A stretch of 64,000 nt of DNA from Phocoena phocoena (Eukaryota; Chordata; Mammalia; Artiodactyla; Phocoenidae), in contig NC_089220.1 of assembly GCF_963924675.1 (NCBI RefSeq), positions 113,042,697-113,106,696 of the forward strand, written 5' to 3'. The notes under the pieces are model-generated. The model made no database searches. It was not told the DNA's origin and saw only the letters and a program-made list of their open reading frames with translations. Shown piece after piece: positions 13,045-25,034 of this stretch (positions are counted from its first letter, which is position 1; each line of letters begins with the position of its first letter). The position numbers and the translations under genes are program-made.

Positions 13045-13559
13045 AAAAACACTTGCTAAATCTACATGTATACAATATAATTTTTTTAAATATAAGATGG
13101 TTAGTTATTTTTAAAAGAATATCTTTTGTACTTCAACCACAGCCTTTTACTTAAAATGTAAGAAATTTTTTATAAAAGAACAAGATCAGCCACAGTACTT
13201 AAACAGAAACCAAGCCACGTTCAGAGGTTCACTCCTACAAATAAATAATTTGCTTAGACTTTTCTAGTAATATAGATATAACACAGCCTCACATATTTTG
13301 TAATTTGTTATTCCCTGTTCACCTTTCTCCTGGAGTTATCCTTACTGTTTTGGGGGAAAGATGAGTTTTTAAATAGATCCATGAGTTTATTATTTTAAAA
13401 GGCCAATTTTTAAACATTGCATTATTTCTCAAGTGAGAGTATATGGAAAATGCAGAAGAAAGTTTTTAAATGGTCTACAATAAAATTAATTTATATTAAT
13501 TAATGGCAATAAGAAGAACTATTATGGTTCTGTTTTGGGGGGTTGTTTTTGTTTTAGTT

Positions 13560-14065
13560 TCTGCATCCTGGACTATTAAATTAATCTACTAATTGGCCTC
13601 CCCACTTCTACCCTTGTCCCCCTTGTCTACTTGTAAGCTACAGTCTACTCTTCACACAGCAGTCAGAATATTTTTTAAAACATAAGTCAGATCGTGTCCT
13701 TTGACATGACAATATTCCTTTGCTTAAAACCCTCTAGTAGTTAGTATTCTTGCCATAAATATTTAACCTGAAAGTAATTATTAGGAAGAAGTCAAGCAAA
13801 CCCAAATCGTGGGATGTTCTGTAAAAGGCAAACAAACAAACAAAAAACTGGCCTACTGGACTCTTTAGATTGGGATCCAAACACAATCCAAAATCCTTAC
13901 TAATATATGATCCGGACCCCCAAGAGATCACTGATAAAATTTCCTTCCACTTTCTCCCCTTCACTCACTTCACTCCAATCTTCATGGCCTCCCTGTCTTT
14001 GAATTATGAAGGCAGCAAATACAATCCCATCTCAAGGCTTTTTAACAAGACTTCTGCCTAGAATT
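13560..14065 (+). mobile_element. LINE-2 fragment
   Basis: Contains 'ctaattggcctccccacttc', 'cttcacacagcagtcagaat', 'aagtcagatcgtgtcctttg' and 'cttaaaaccctctagtagtt', a block order typical of the L2 3' region. The second half is more diverged and may include other sequence. Confidence 0.6.
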
Positions 14066-14117
14066 ATTAGTAATTAAGAGGAAAAAGCAGACTCCATTCC
14101 CTCCAAAAATCTTACTG

Positions 14118-14595
14118 TATCACAATGTATCAGTTTTCTATTGCTGCAAAACCAAACACAGAGATTTAAAATAGCTACCACGTATTATTGCTCATGAGTC
14201 TACATGTCAGCTGGGCAGTTCTGCTGTGCTGGGTGAGACTGAGTAATCTTGGCTATGCATGTGTCTGCAGTCAAATGGCCCATGACTGGTCTAGAATGGC
14301 CTCTTTCCCATGTCTGGTGATTGGCTAGATGTCTGTTGGGACAATAGGAGCAACTGGTAACCAGCAGTCTAGCCAGGCAAGCGTGGGCTTGTTCACAAGA
14401 GAGAACAGAAGCATGAAAGACCTTTTGAGACCTAGGCTCAACATCATTTCCAACACATTCTATTGTCCAAAGCAGGGCACACGTACAACCTATATTCAAG
14501 AAGCAGGGAAATAGGCAAAGTCACATTGCAAAGCCTATGGATAAAGGGAAGGGTAGAGAATGGGGCCACTTTGTAATCAATCTACCACATATCAT
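14118..14595 (+). repeat. Old mammalian interspersed repeat, family not assigned
   Basis: Begins 'tatcagttttctattgctgc' and ends near 'gtaatcaatctaccaca'. Contains 'gctgggcagttctgctgtgc' and 'gggcttgttcacaagag'. It looks like an old mammalian repeat of the same broad kind as 17548-18172. Its open frames are not genes. Confidence 0.5.
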
Positions 14596-14702
14596 GACAA
14601 GAGCACTATTTCAAAATGCTGGTACATCTAAGATGTGGGGGTGACGGGAATGAAAAATATAAAGGATGATAAAAACTATACTTTGTTATAAATCCTATAA
14701 AG

Positions 14703-14925
14703 CATGGTTTCTCAACCTTGGCACTATTCAAATTTTGTACCAGGTAAGTCTTTGTTCTGGAGGGTGTGTCCTATGCATTGCAGGACGTTTAGCAGCATCC
14801 CTGGCATCTACCCACTAGATGCCAGTAGTACGCCCCCAAGTTGTAATAACAAAAAGGTCTCCAGATATTGGCAAATGTCTCTCAGGGAACAAAAATCACT
14901 TGTAGTTGCGAACCACTGCTACAGA
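14703..14925 (+). mobile_element. hAT-type non-autonomous DNA transposon (MER family)
   Basis: Starts 'ggtttctcaaccttggcact', ends 'tgcgaaccactgct', with 'gcagcatccctggcatctac' and 'actagatgccagtagtacgc' inside. The ends form the imperfect inverted repeat of hAT MITE-like elements common in placental mammals. Confidence 0.7.
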
Positions 14926-14934
14926 GGAATGAAT

Positions 14935-17545
14935 TAAGGTAAAGACAATTTGGTCTTATTCTTGCCAATATAACCTAATTTTACTTTAAAAGGCCGTTCA
15001 AATGATTCTAAAATGCAAACTTTACTTACGGACATGTAAGGTGTATACCAAATTCTTAACAGTTTACATATTAAAAATTCAAAACTTCATTGACAATACT
15101 TAGATTCCTGCTAATTTAACCAAAAATATGACCAGATTTTTGAAGTCAATATGAAAGACGTTAATTGCCAGAAGTTCAACTAAACTTAACAGTACTGGCT
15201 CTAGGATTTGGTGTGGTACATATATAAACCCCAGACTGGTCTATTATTTATATTTTTATAACAAATAAAAATAGAAATAATAGAAATAAAAGAAATGGTG
15301 GTGTTTCTCTCCCAACCTCCAAATATAAAACTCTGTCTCAAAACTATAGTTCATGTCCAATCCTCCTCTCTTCCCATTTCAAGGCAATGGCAATATAACT
15401 CCCAATTCCACCTCTGACTTTAGCACCGATTACAAATGTGAAACACGCCAAGAAAACCTCCGTAATAAATTACAGGAGTAGAAAGTCTCAATAAAAGAAG
15501 GAAGAAAACAACAAATCAGAACATTCCCTGGGCATATTGAAAACCTAGCAGTCATAGTCATGAAATATTTATTGATCTAGTTCTGTTTTCACAATACTTA
15601 TGTTCATAAAATGCTATATACGAACCAAACTGCCTCAGATGCATAAACTAAATATTCTCTAACTTACATTCATGTACAAATCTGTGATAGCTCTGGCCAA
15701 GTGAAGTCATATATACAAGAACCAATTTAAAGACACTTTCTGGATTCTCTGGGTGAAAAAATAATAGTCTCTCCTTCAGAGAAAAGAAAAGAAAATGGGA
15801 TAACTTGCTAACCCAGTGATGCACCAATGAGCAGGGCTGGGACCAGGGAAAGGGGAGTGAAGTGCTTATGGCACAAATTTAAGGAAGGACTCACTCTAAG
15901 GGGCAGGCAATGAGCCAAAACATGAGGCAAGCACCTGCTGTTTTACTCTCACCTCCAGTCCATCAGGAATTGCACTTAACAGCAGAAACAGCACCCTGAT
16001 TTCTGCAACCCCAAGGCCTGTCCTATACTAAACCTTGGCACTTACACCTTACTCATCATCTCTGTGACCCCTCAAAGAACCACAGGGCCTGCCTAACCTT
16101 CTAGTCTGACGGTACCAAACAAGGAACCAGGGAACCCAGCAGAAAGAGTCACCCACACGTATACAATTGGAACACTTAAGTTTTGAAGTTATGAAGGTTG
16201 GAAAAAAGAAGCATTCCAGGAGCTCCAAAACTCTGTCCTTTATAAAGTTGGCCTTGCGTTTAAAAGTGGTTTATAATTTTTAAGCATGCGTATTCACACT
16301 TTCAATGGAAATGTTATCACTTTCCACATCTTTTCCCAATTATTGCTATTTAACTGAATCAATGTCATCACCCAGGAACGCTGAAAAGCAATAGCATACC
16401 TTGTGGTTAACAATGTTAGTTTTAATAAAGCAGTTTCATACAAAAAATAAATATAGGATAGGGTTTCATCTTCATGATGCAATACTATTCTTTTCCTACT
16501 TATGGTCCTCTTCAAGGCTACCGAAGAGCAGACACAGGAAGTTTATCTTATAAGTTAGAATCAACAAAAACCCTACATGATCACCTCACTGCATAAAACG
16601 AGACACTTCATTTGTCCTAGGAGTACACCCAAACACACCACCACACCCAGCAGTGTTTCTCAAGGGTCCTAAGTGGAGTTCCTTCCTCTTGTGACTCACC
16701 CTTTCCCACACTATGGGAACAGTTCAACAGCAGGAATGCAATTAGATCTAAGCAATTAGGAAAACTGCTGTCCCATCTCCTCAATTGTGCATAGAAAGAG
16801 CTCTGATTAGTAGAGCTTAACTTGTACGACCCCTTGCAATAAAGCTCCGTATTAAGGCTAAATCACTTCAAGTGGCTTGAAAACAAGTAATATTTGGAAC
16901 AAGGCCTTTCACATCTTTATTTTAAAAGCCATAAATAAGGAAGTTAAATCTACCTTTCCAATGGCCACGTCTTGACCTCTACAAAGAATCTCATTTCCAA
17001 AACTGTGCAGGCCTGTGCGTTCCTCTCAACACAAGACATCAAAAGCTATTTCCTCAGCAAATTAGTGATGTGGTGAATGTTAAGGAACATAGGGGTTTTA
17101 GTTTATTACCAACAGGTTCTTTCTACCAATGATCTTAATTACATATATTTAATAATTAAGCCAAGGGAAAACACTCAGAAGCTTTTCACGTGTAACACTT
17201 GCCAGTAAGAGCCTTTCAGGGCTATGAACTTGCATGTTCTCAGTAATAAATTCCCAAATAAAATTAAGTTCATAGTTTTACATAAATAAGTGTATTAAAA
17301 TTATATTAATATAAATATATTTTAATTACAAAAATTAAAATCGTAACAAAGAAATGGAAAATAAAAATTGCATAATCGATAACTATGATCATCTTTGTAT
17401 ATCCCCCACTGCTCTTTTCCCATGTGAATTTTTACATGACTATTATCAGGTTGTACCTATATTTTTTATTCTGATTTTTTTCACTTATAAGATTTTCATT
17501 TCTTCCATAGAATTTCTTCATATAGCAGTATAGACTATGGCAAAA
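14935..17545. other. Intronic sequence without recognised genes
   Basis: AT-rich unique sequence. No SINE, no gene-like frame and no strong repeat signal noted. Confidence 0.5.
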
Positions 17546-17547
17546 CA

Positions 17548-18172
17548 GTCCTGCATTTTCTACTGCTGTGTAAAAATTACTACAAACTTAGAGGCTTAAA
17601 AACACTTATTTATGAGTTCACAGGTCAGAAGTCCAAGTGGGGTTGACCGGGTTCTTTGCTTAGGGTCTCTCAAGGCCAAAATCAAGGTGCCAGCCAGGCT
17701 GGGTTCTCATCCGGGAAGAATTCACTTCCAGGCTCATTCAGGTTATTGGGAGAATTCCGTTCCCTGCAGCTATAGGCCTGGGGTCCCTGTTTCTTTCCTG
17801 GCTGTCAGCCCAGAGCCTCTCTCTCAGCTCCTCAAGGCCTCTCGCATTCCTTCTCACATGGCCCCATCCATCAAGCCAGCTACAACATACCAAGTCCCTC
17901 CTGTCCTTCAAATCTTTCTGCCTTCCAATTCTGCTGTAACCCAGAGAAAAGTCTGTTTTTTAATTCTCATATGATTAGAATAGGTCCACCTGGATACTTT
18001 CCCTTTTGTCTAACTTGAATTCCAGTGGTTAGTAACCTTAAATTACATCTGCAAAATCTCATTTATCATGTAATATAACATAACCAGGGGCACAGTATCT
18101 CATCAAATTCGAAGTCCTAGAGATTAAGGTGGGAAATCAGGGAAGGCCATTTTTAGAATTGTGCCCACCACA
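17548..18172 (+). repeat. Old mammalian interspersed repeat, family not assigned
   Basis: Runs from 'cctgcattttctactgctgt', through 'acaggtcagaagtccaagtg', 'aaggccaaaatcaaggtgcc' and 'cacatggccccatccatcaa', to 'ttgtgcccaccaca'. The layout is that of a long, common mammalian repeat. The 120-codon frame at 17612-17974 lies wholly within it and carries no known domain. Confidence 0.55.
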
Positions 18173-18615
18173 TCTCTGTCACAATAGAAAATGTATTTCT
18201 AACTGTGGATTATATAGTCAAAAAGCTTAAAGGTCATCTAGCCACTGGGCTAGAGAACTTTAACATCCTTTCGAATCCTAAAATGCTAAAAAATTTAAAC
18301 ATGTTAAAGAAATAAAGTGTAAGGTTATTTTAGTAAAGAAAATAAAATTATATGAATTTAAAAATTAGTTAAATTGAAAAAGGAATTGAACTTTCCCCTA
18401 GTTTAAAAAAAAAAAAAAAGACATGTTTTTGCAAACTTGTCACCTTTTGGAGCCAATTTTCTAGTTACACCAAAAGGCAAAGCATGAATGTGGAAACAAA
18501 GGTTAGCACCAAATCATAATGCCTGGGTGAACCAGAAGCAAAGAACTCTGAAACCAGTGACAATTTCTATAGTACAAAACTCTAGGTTGATTCTTGCTAT
18601 AAAGAGTAGAGGAGG

Positions 18616-18940
18616 GGACTTCCCTGGTGGTGCAGTGGTTAAGAATCTGCGTGCCAAGGCAGGTGACACAGGTTTGAGCCCTGGTCTGGGAAGATCCCAC
18701 ATGTCGCAGAGCAACTAAGCCTGTGCGCCAGAACTACTGAGCCCACGTGCCACAACTACTGAAGCCCACATGCCTAGAGCCTGTGCTCCTCAACAAGAGA
18801 AGCCACCGCAATGAGAAGCCCGGGCACCACCACGAAGAGTAGCCCTCCCTCACCGCAACTAGAGAAAGCCCGCGTGCAGCAACGAAGACCCAACGCAGCC
18901 AAAAATAAAAATTAATTAATTAATTAATTAAAAAGAAAAA
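18616..18940 (+). mobile_element. CHR-1 tRNA-derived SINE
   Basis: Long SINE with 'acttccctggtggtgcagtg', the repeated 'ccacaactactgaagccc' blocks and 'gcaacgaagacccaacgcag', then a (TTAA)n/A-rich tail. Bounded by a perfect 15-bp target-site duplication, aaagagtagaggagg, at 18601-18615 and 18941-18955. Confidence 0.97.
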
Positions 18941-18959
18941 AAAGAGTAGAGGAGGTAAA

Positions 18960-20155
18960 TGGGCCAAATGAAAACCTAGCTCATAGACTGGCTATTCTAC
19001 CCAAGGTTCATTATGGAAAACTAAGACTAAGGATACAACACTGGGATCAGGCTGGCAAGGCATTTCAGAGTGATTCGGCCAGCTGAGTTTGGTATGAGAT
19101 AGTCCCCATGCCCACCACATAAATCTAGCTAAAAAAAAAAAAAAAAAAAAAGGAAAGGGGAGGGAAAGGAAGGAAGGAACCAAACCAAACTGAACCAAAT
19201 CTGGCATATAGAAGGTGCTAAATCAATATCTGTTGAATGAAAGTAGAATGTAATAGACCATAAATGTTTGTTAGCCTTCAGGAACTGCCCCCCTCTGGAC
19301 AGAGAAGAGAGCTCTTTCTAAATCTCAGCTACTAATGGGCTAAACACTACTAATAGCCTGCCAATAGGCTGACACTGGGTCCAAGGTGGGGCAATCTTCA
19401 AGGGGACTGGATAGCAGTTCCTGGGAGCGAAAGAAGAAAATGAGGGCAGACGATAAAAGTGTTAAGACCAAAAAAAGGTCTGAGAAATATGAGTGGAAGT
19501 GAAATCTTTAGTCTCAGAGTAACTGTAATTTATACAATGGCCAATATACAAGTAGATAGAATGTCCCTCAACAGAATTCCAAAGACTTGTTCCCAGCAAA
19601 ATAAGTGAGATTCTGCCTATTTGTATTAACCAGTGGAAAGAGTATATTGATAGCTATGAATGATACCACGGAATGAGAAGCTCATACAGTTGTAAATATA
19701 AAACACTAGCTATACCTTCAACTGTATCAAACGCACACATAACGTCTTCCTCAGGTGGCAAAACACTCTAGATCAAGGGTTCTTATTCACCTGTGCTTAT
19801 AATGATTATTAGCATAGCAAGTTAAGCTTTCAAAAGTATTTTTCAAACAACATCATCAGAACTTTGAGCTATTCATCCAAATTGACTATGAATCAGTGTA
19901 CCTTAAAACGAGGCTAAGTTGCTACCATAGGAAGATGGAGACAGTGTTCTCCCCGCCCCCCTTGTGAGTTATTACCTCCAGTCTGGGACTGTACCTTCCC
20001 CACACTGCATCAGGCGCAGGGGACTTAGTGGGACTCGCTCAAGGCTAGCAGGCAAGGGCTCTGACCACTTGTCTGTTGACTGTGTGGCTGGCAAGTCACA
20101 ACTTCTCTGGGTCTCAGGTGACCCATGTTTCTCTGATGTATGCCTCTTCTCCATC
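18960..20155. other. Intronic sequence, mainly unique
   Basis: Contains a 21-A run (19131-19151) leading into a purine-rich ggaaagg tract. Just beyond it is a short L2-like tail ('gaaggtgctaaatcaatatc', about 19208-19245). No gene recognised. Confidence 0.5.
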
Positions 20156-20159
20156 CCTT

Positions 20160-20960
20160 CCAGCATTGTTATGATTCAGGCCCTCACTAATCCTTGCCTA
20201 CGGTAGCACACTCATAAACAATCTGCCCACCTCAAATCCATCCTGAACACAGCGACCACAGTAATCCATCTAATAAAATACTTTTGATCATATGATTCGC
20301 CACTTCGGCATACACAGGACAAAGTCCAACACTTACAGTGTAGCATATTTTAAGCCATTCCAAGATGGCTTAACCCCAACCTCCCCTCCTGCCTACCTCC
20401 CCTTCAATCCCCTTGCCTATTATTTTGGTGGCAAAAAGGTAAGCTGACAATCCAATTGCCCCTTCCTCCAGCTCTGACATTTCTCCTCTCCATGCCTCTG
20501 CTCTTGCTGTTCCCTCTGAAAGGAATTTCTTCTTTCCTGGATCACTCCTACCCACTTCTTTTAAGTTTCAGATCAAGAGCCTCATCCTGCAGACTGGTGG
20601 TGGCCAGGGGGCAGGGGAGGTGGGAAGCAACTGCTTAATGCATACAGCGTTTTCTTCTGGAGTAATAAAAGTTTTGGAACCAGACAGAGATGGTGCTTAC
20701 ACAATACTGTTAATATACTATATGCCACTGAATTGTTCACTTTAAAGTGATTACTTTTATGTTATATGAATCTCACCTCAATTTAAAAAAAAAAAGCTGC
20801 AGCAGCAGCTCCCCCTGCAAAAAACCTTCACCAACTCCTCAGCCCCAGATTGGATCAGCACCTTGTACATTCCTCTATCACAGCAGTTATTACTTTATAT
20901 TATCCATTTATAGAGCTCCCATATAGTATTTTGAGCCTCTTTATCTTCCTCATCTTCTTA
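20160..20960 (+). mobile_element. LINE-2 fragment interrupted by an old L1 3' end
   Basis: L2-like blocks 'cacagtaatccatctaataa' and 'cctctgctcttgctgttccc' precede, and 'cttcaccaactcctcagccc' and 'tttatagagctcccatatag' follow, an unrelated central segment at about 20597-20795. That segment is listed separately. No protein-coding capacity. Confidence 0.6.
20597..20795 (+). mobile_element. Old L1 3' end (L1M-type)
   Basis: Contains 'acagagatggtgcttacaca', 'tgccactgaattgttcactt' and 'gttatatgaatctcacctca', ending in an A run at 20784-20794. This is the recalled 3' end of old L1M elements. It is inserted within an L2 fragment. Confidence 0.65.
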
Positions 20961-21089
20961 GCCTAGGCCCTCAAGAAATTTTTTTTTTAATAAATAAAAA
21001 AAAATAGAGATACCATTTACCTCCCTCGAGGCAAAAGGCTAGGGTAGATGATCTTTTGAAGATCTAGGTTATATAAAAGCCTATGAGAG

Positions 21090-21353
21090 GGCTTCCCTGG
21101 TGGCGCAGTGGTTAAGAATCCGCCTGCCCATGCAGGGGACACGGGTTCAAGTCCTGCTCCGCGAAGATCCCACATGCTGCGGAGCAACTAAGCCCATGCG
21201 CCACAACTACTGAGCCTGCGCTCTAGAGCCCGTGAAGCCCACGCACCACAACGAAAGAGTAGCCCCTGCTCACCACAATTAAGAGAAAAGCCCACTCGCA
21301 GCAACAAAGACCCAACACAGCCAAAACCAAAATAAATAAAATAAATTTTCTTA
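21090..21353 (+). mobile_element. CHR-1 tRNA-derived SINE
   Basis: Begins 'ggcttccctggtggcgcag' and carries 'gagcaactaagcccatgcgc' and 'cagcaacaaagacccaacac' with an (aaataaa)-type tail. Perfect 15-bp target-site duplication aaaagcctatgagag at 21075-21089 and 21354-21368. It is shorter than the 18616 copy because part of the repeated 'ccacaactactg' region is missing. Confidence 0.97.
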
Positions 21354-21477
21354 AAAAGCCTATGAGAGCATGTATTAATTGGAAAGAAAAAGATCAGGAA
21401 AGACTGCTATTCATCTGGTTATAAAGGATAAAAATGATGACCTCTGGTGAGATTTTTTCAGTGAGTAATAGTAAGAA

Positions 21478-21655
21478 ATAACATTTATTGAGCTAATTGC
21501 AATTATTAACCCCATTTTCCAAATAAGGAAACAAATATATTTAAGTAACTTGCCCAAGGTCATAAAGCTGGTTACTGGGAGCAGCAAGATTCAAGTCCAA
21601 GTCATCCAGACTGCAGACCTTGACCCTTTAACACTAACACACTAACCTGCCCCTT
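21478..21655 (+). repeat. MIR SINE fragment
   Basis: Contains 'ataacatttattgagctaat', 'ccccattttccaaataagga', 'aagtaacttgcccaaggtca' and 'gattcaagtccaagtcatcc', the MIR core and 3' order. Confidence 0.75.
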
Positions 21656-22341
21656 CACACTGCTCCAGGCATAGTTTCAAGAGCTATGAACGGACAGTCT
21701 TTGGCCCACAGTGTGCCTTTTCTAAGGCTGAGAAAACACTCCATTTTCCACATTTATCTACTTATCCATTGCCATCAATGTTGTTTATATTTCATAACGT
21801 TTTAAAAATACATAATGTTAATTTTTTAAAAGAATCCAACAGTCAAAAAAAATAGAGGTGAATCATAAAGTAGATCTCCCATTAAAAAGACCTCTCACAT
21901 GTCAATCAGCAAGTGTTTATGGGCTATTCCTCATGTACACAGCAGAAAAGATCAGAGTATGCCAGCCTCACTAGAACCACACACACAAAGACTTCCCCAC
22001 CGTAGACTCATTTTCATGGTACCCCAACCTCTGCACAGGGTAAGTATCTTGTGGATAAGAAAACCATGGAATAACAAAAACCAGCTAGAAGAAAAATTAC
22101 ACATTCACTTTTTTAGTTGAGAAAGCATGATTGTTTTATGTCCTTCCCCATCACCTTTAACAATGCCACAATCTGGTAAGAAAAAAATTAACCAAAAGTC
22201 AATGAGATTTTTAAAAATATATTTGTGCATCTGAAAGGGAAAACTTTGCTACAGAGGTAATGTCAAGCCTTGACAACATATCAATTAGGTCAATATTAAA
22301 AACATATCATTTCCCCCCACCCCAAAAAGCATATACCCTTT

Positions 22342-22394
22342 TAGACACACATGTATACACGCACACACACGCACGCATGCACACACACACACCC
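22342..22394. repeat. CA-rich microsatellite, imperfect
   Basis: A run of CA units interrupted by TG and CG dinucleotides (acacgcacacacacgcacgc and similar). It yields artefactual Cys/Val- or Thr/His-rich frames on both strands. Confidence 0.9.
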
Positions 22395-22559
22395 CTCTCC
22401 AGAGAGTAAACCAACAATTTTTAATTCTATTGGACTCTCAGGACTTACTTTACCCATACATCCTCCATCTAATGCTAAAAACAAGGATGATGGGATAATA
22501 TACTGGGTGAATATACAAATATACACAACAACAAAAGGCAAAAGGGATACAATATGACA

Positions 22560-23160
22560 GTATCAATATCAAACAATGTAGAATTCAAGACAAAAGTTAT
22601 AATGGGACAAATTACAGATTTTTATAATCACTAGTTACACTTTAAAAGAATATAAAGTAGCCAGGAAACTTAACGTATCAATTATCACAAAATTAAATAC
22701 ATAAAGCAAAAACTGTTTGAAATATACAGGTGAGAGGACAGAAACACAACTATAGTGAAAGACACACTACTCTCAAAGCTACAATAGGCCAAAAACTAGC
22801 AAAACTAAAGATATAAAGCTCTTAAAGATCAATATGAACAAGGCATAAACAGAAAAAATGGTCAAATAACACGAATAGACAATTCTTAAAACAAGAAGTG
22901 AAAGTGCCAATAAGCATAAAAATATCATCACACTCCCTAGAAATTAAAAACACAGATTAAAGCAAGAAATTTTTTGGTTCATAAATATGCTTTAAATAAT
23001 AGCATCCATTACTGGAAGGGTGTGTGGAGCGCAACAATTTTATACACTGCTGGATGGGACACAAATTGGTTTTGAGACTTACCATGAAAGGCCTTCCTTT
23101 TGCCCAAACACCCCACCCCACAATTTTTTTGGTCTTTGGCTTAAGGTACAAATCCCATAG
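22560..23160 (+). mobile_element. Old L1 fragment (L1M-type)
   Basis: Contains 'aactatagtgaaagacacac', 'gataaagc'-like A-rich ORF2 remnants and 'atacactgctggatgggaca', typical of the 3' part of L1 ORF2 and beyond in a decayed state. Plus-strand orientation. Stops are frequent. Confidence 0.55.
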
Positions 23161-23186
23161 CTTTAAATTTTAAATTATATCAGTTC

Positions 23187-23398
23187 ACAATGGTTAAGGA
23201 CACGGGTTCCAGAGTCAAGCCACCTGGCTCTCCACTTATTAGCGATAGCACCTTGGGCAAGTCAATTATTTAACTGCCATCTATAAAATGATGGCAATAG
23301 TACCCACTTCTTAGGGTTGCTGTGAGGATTATGTGAGTTCATGTAGAGCACTTAGAACAATGCCTGGGACATACATGCTCAAAAAATATTGGCTATTG
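23187..23398 (+). repeat. MIR SINE
   Basis: A long MIR copy: 'gttaaggacacgggttccag', 'ccttgggcaagtcaattatt', 'gttgctgtgaggattatgtg', 'gcacttagaacaatgcctgg'. It is among the best preserved MIRs in the window. Confidence 0.85.
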
Positions 23399-23399
23399 G

Positions 23400-24685
23400 C
23401 ACTTGGACTTCTTATAAGTTATTTCTATTTAAGTAAATTCACTAGCATTTATTGAGTTCTCCTAATGGGACATTTGTATCTGCTCAAGTCATTTCAAATT
23501 ACTTGTAATTTTAAGTACAAAGTTTCTTAGAATCAAATACAATTCAAAAAGACATACATATCATTACTGCGGCATTAAGGTAATTAAATGCTGACTAAAT
23601 AACAAAGAGGCACTATGAGATCTTTAAAAATAGCCTAACCTGTGGTTTATAATCTGGTGAATAGAATTACAATTGACTTGTTTTGTTCTTTATCTTCAAC
23701 TATATTTTGTTTTCTACAATGAGCATGTATGACTTTTATGGGGGGAAAAAAAAGATTTTTAAAAACAACAGACAGCCATTTATCCTCATTGGTTCAGTCA
23801 GGCATCCACTCTCTCTCAAGGGCACTTGCCAGTCTGACTCAATTATATAAATACAGTTCATCAAATCCCATCCTAGGTCAGAGCTTCAGTCACTCAACTG
23901 TATCGGTTCGTGTTTTACACTTCATTTTGGAGACTATACTATGTGGAAATAAATTAGTCCACATCAATAATATTCAGGATTCCTGAGAATAAAAAAAGTC
24001 CAACAGACAAAACTTTTTATAACTATAAATAAGTGAGTTTATTCTTGTGGTTTTGTGCTATATTTTTAAACCTGGAAGAGCTATTACTCTAACTATATAA
24101 AAGCTATATAAAGCTTTTAACTGTTTTATGATTTAGGAAAAGGCAATATGCATGTATTAGCCTATCATTCTGCTTATAATTTCAGGAAGTACATTTCAAC
24201 GATCTATTTGTAGGCACATTGCCTACAGAAATCAATTTGACTTCTCTTACATAGATAAGCTCATGCAGGTGGAAATTTTCAACAATCTGTTATATCCCTT
24301 ATGTGAGGTTAGACAAATGCTTGCATAATCTGTAACAGGACAGTAAAGGTTTCCATATGACAGAGGTGAAACACAGAATACGTGAGTTATGTTTAAATCT
24401 AATATTCTGGGATCTAGATTTCTTCACCAAGCCTACAACCATAAGTTAAACAGGGTTAATGAGAACAAAATTTTGCTGGCTAATTTAGCTAATTCTAGCG
24501 GGGAGGGGATAAGAGGGAAAATGAACTTGTTAAGTTATTAACAGGATAATTTCTGAAGATGAAACTTTACTAACTCCAGTCAGAGATCTCTCTAAATGAC
24601 AGTTTAAACTTGTCAAGGAATTCAAAGTTTTAATTCAAGGTAAAAAACAAAAAGGAAAGAAAAATCTTCCTCTGACTATCCCCCC
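23400..24685. other. Intronic sequence without recognised genes
   Basis: AT-rich, largely unique. The 85-codon frame at 23729-23986 has no recognisable domain. Confidence 0.5.
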
Positions 24686-24689
24686 AAGC

Positions 24690-25030
24690 TGTCACCCTAT
24701 AACTCCTTACTTTCACTGAAATTCTTGTCAATACCTCATCTGCACCATCTCTTACCAAAACACCAAAGTTTGTTTTCAAACCCGATGCTCCCACAATAGG
24801 CAATATCATTTCACAGCTCCACACCATTGTGCTCACTTCTCTTTTGCCCGCAGTGCCCTTCGAACTGTCTGGCCTAGGTTCAAGCTTCTCCTTTCTACCT
24901 TTATCCCTGACCCTACCCTACATGTCTGTGCTCTCACAGCAATTTATACACACCTATTGATATATTATGGCTCTTAACATACTATAGTATTGTTATTTTA
25001 TGTCTAGCTCTCTTAAAATTCATGAAGGCC
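24690..25030 (+). mobile_element. LINE-2 fragment
   Basis: Pyrimidine-rich blocks 'atacctcatctgcaccatct', 'tacatgtctgtgctctcac' and a 'catgaaggccatgacttgat' tail resemble the 3' region of L2. Weakly conserved. Confidence 0.5.
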
Positions 25031-25034
25031 ATGA

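Noticed and set aside
17612..17974. 120-codon plus-strand frame.
   Set aside because: Lies wholly inside an old interspersed repeat; the reading frame is incidental.
22342..22394. CRISPR-like or minisatellite array.
   Set aside because: It is a simple CA-type microsatellite with no spacer structure; no CRISPR array exists anywhere in the window.
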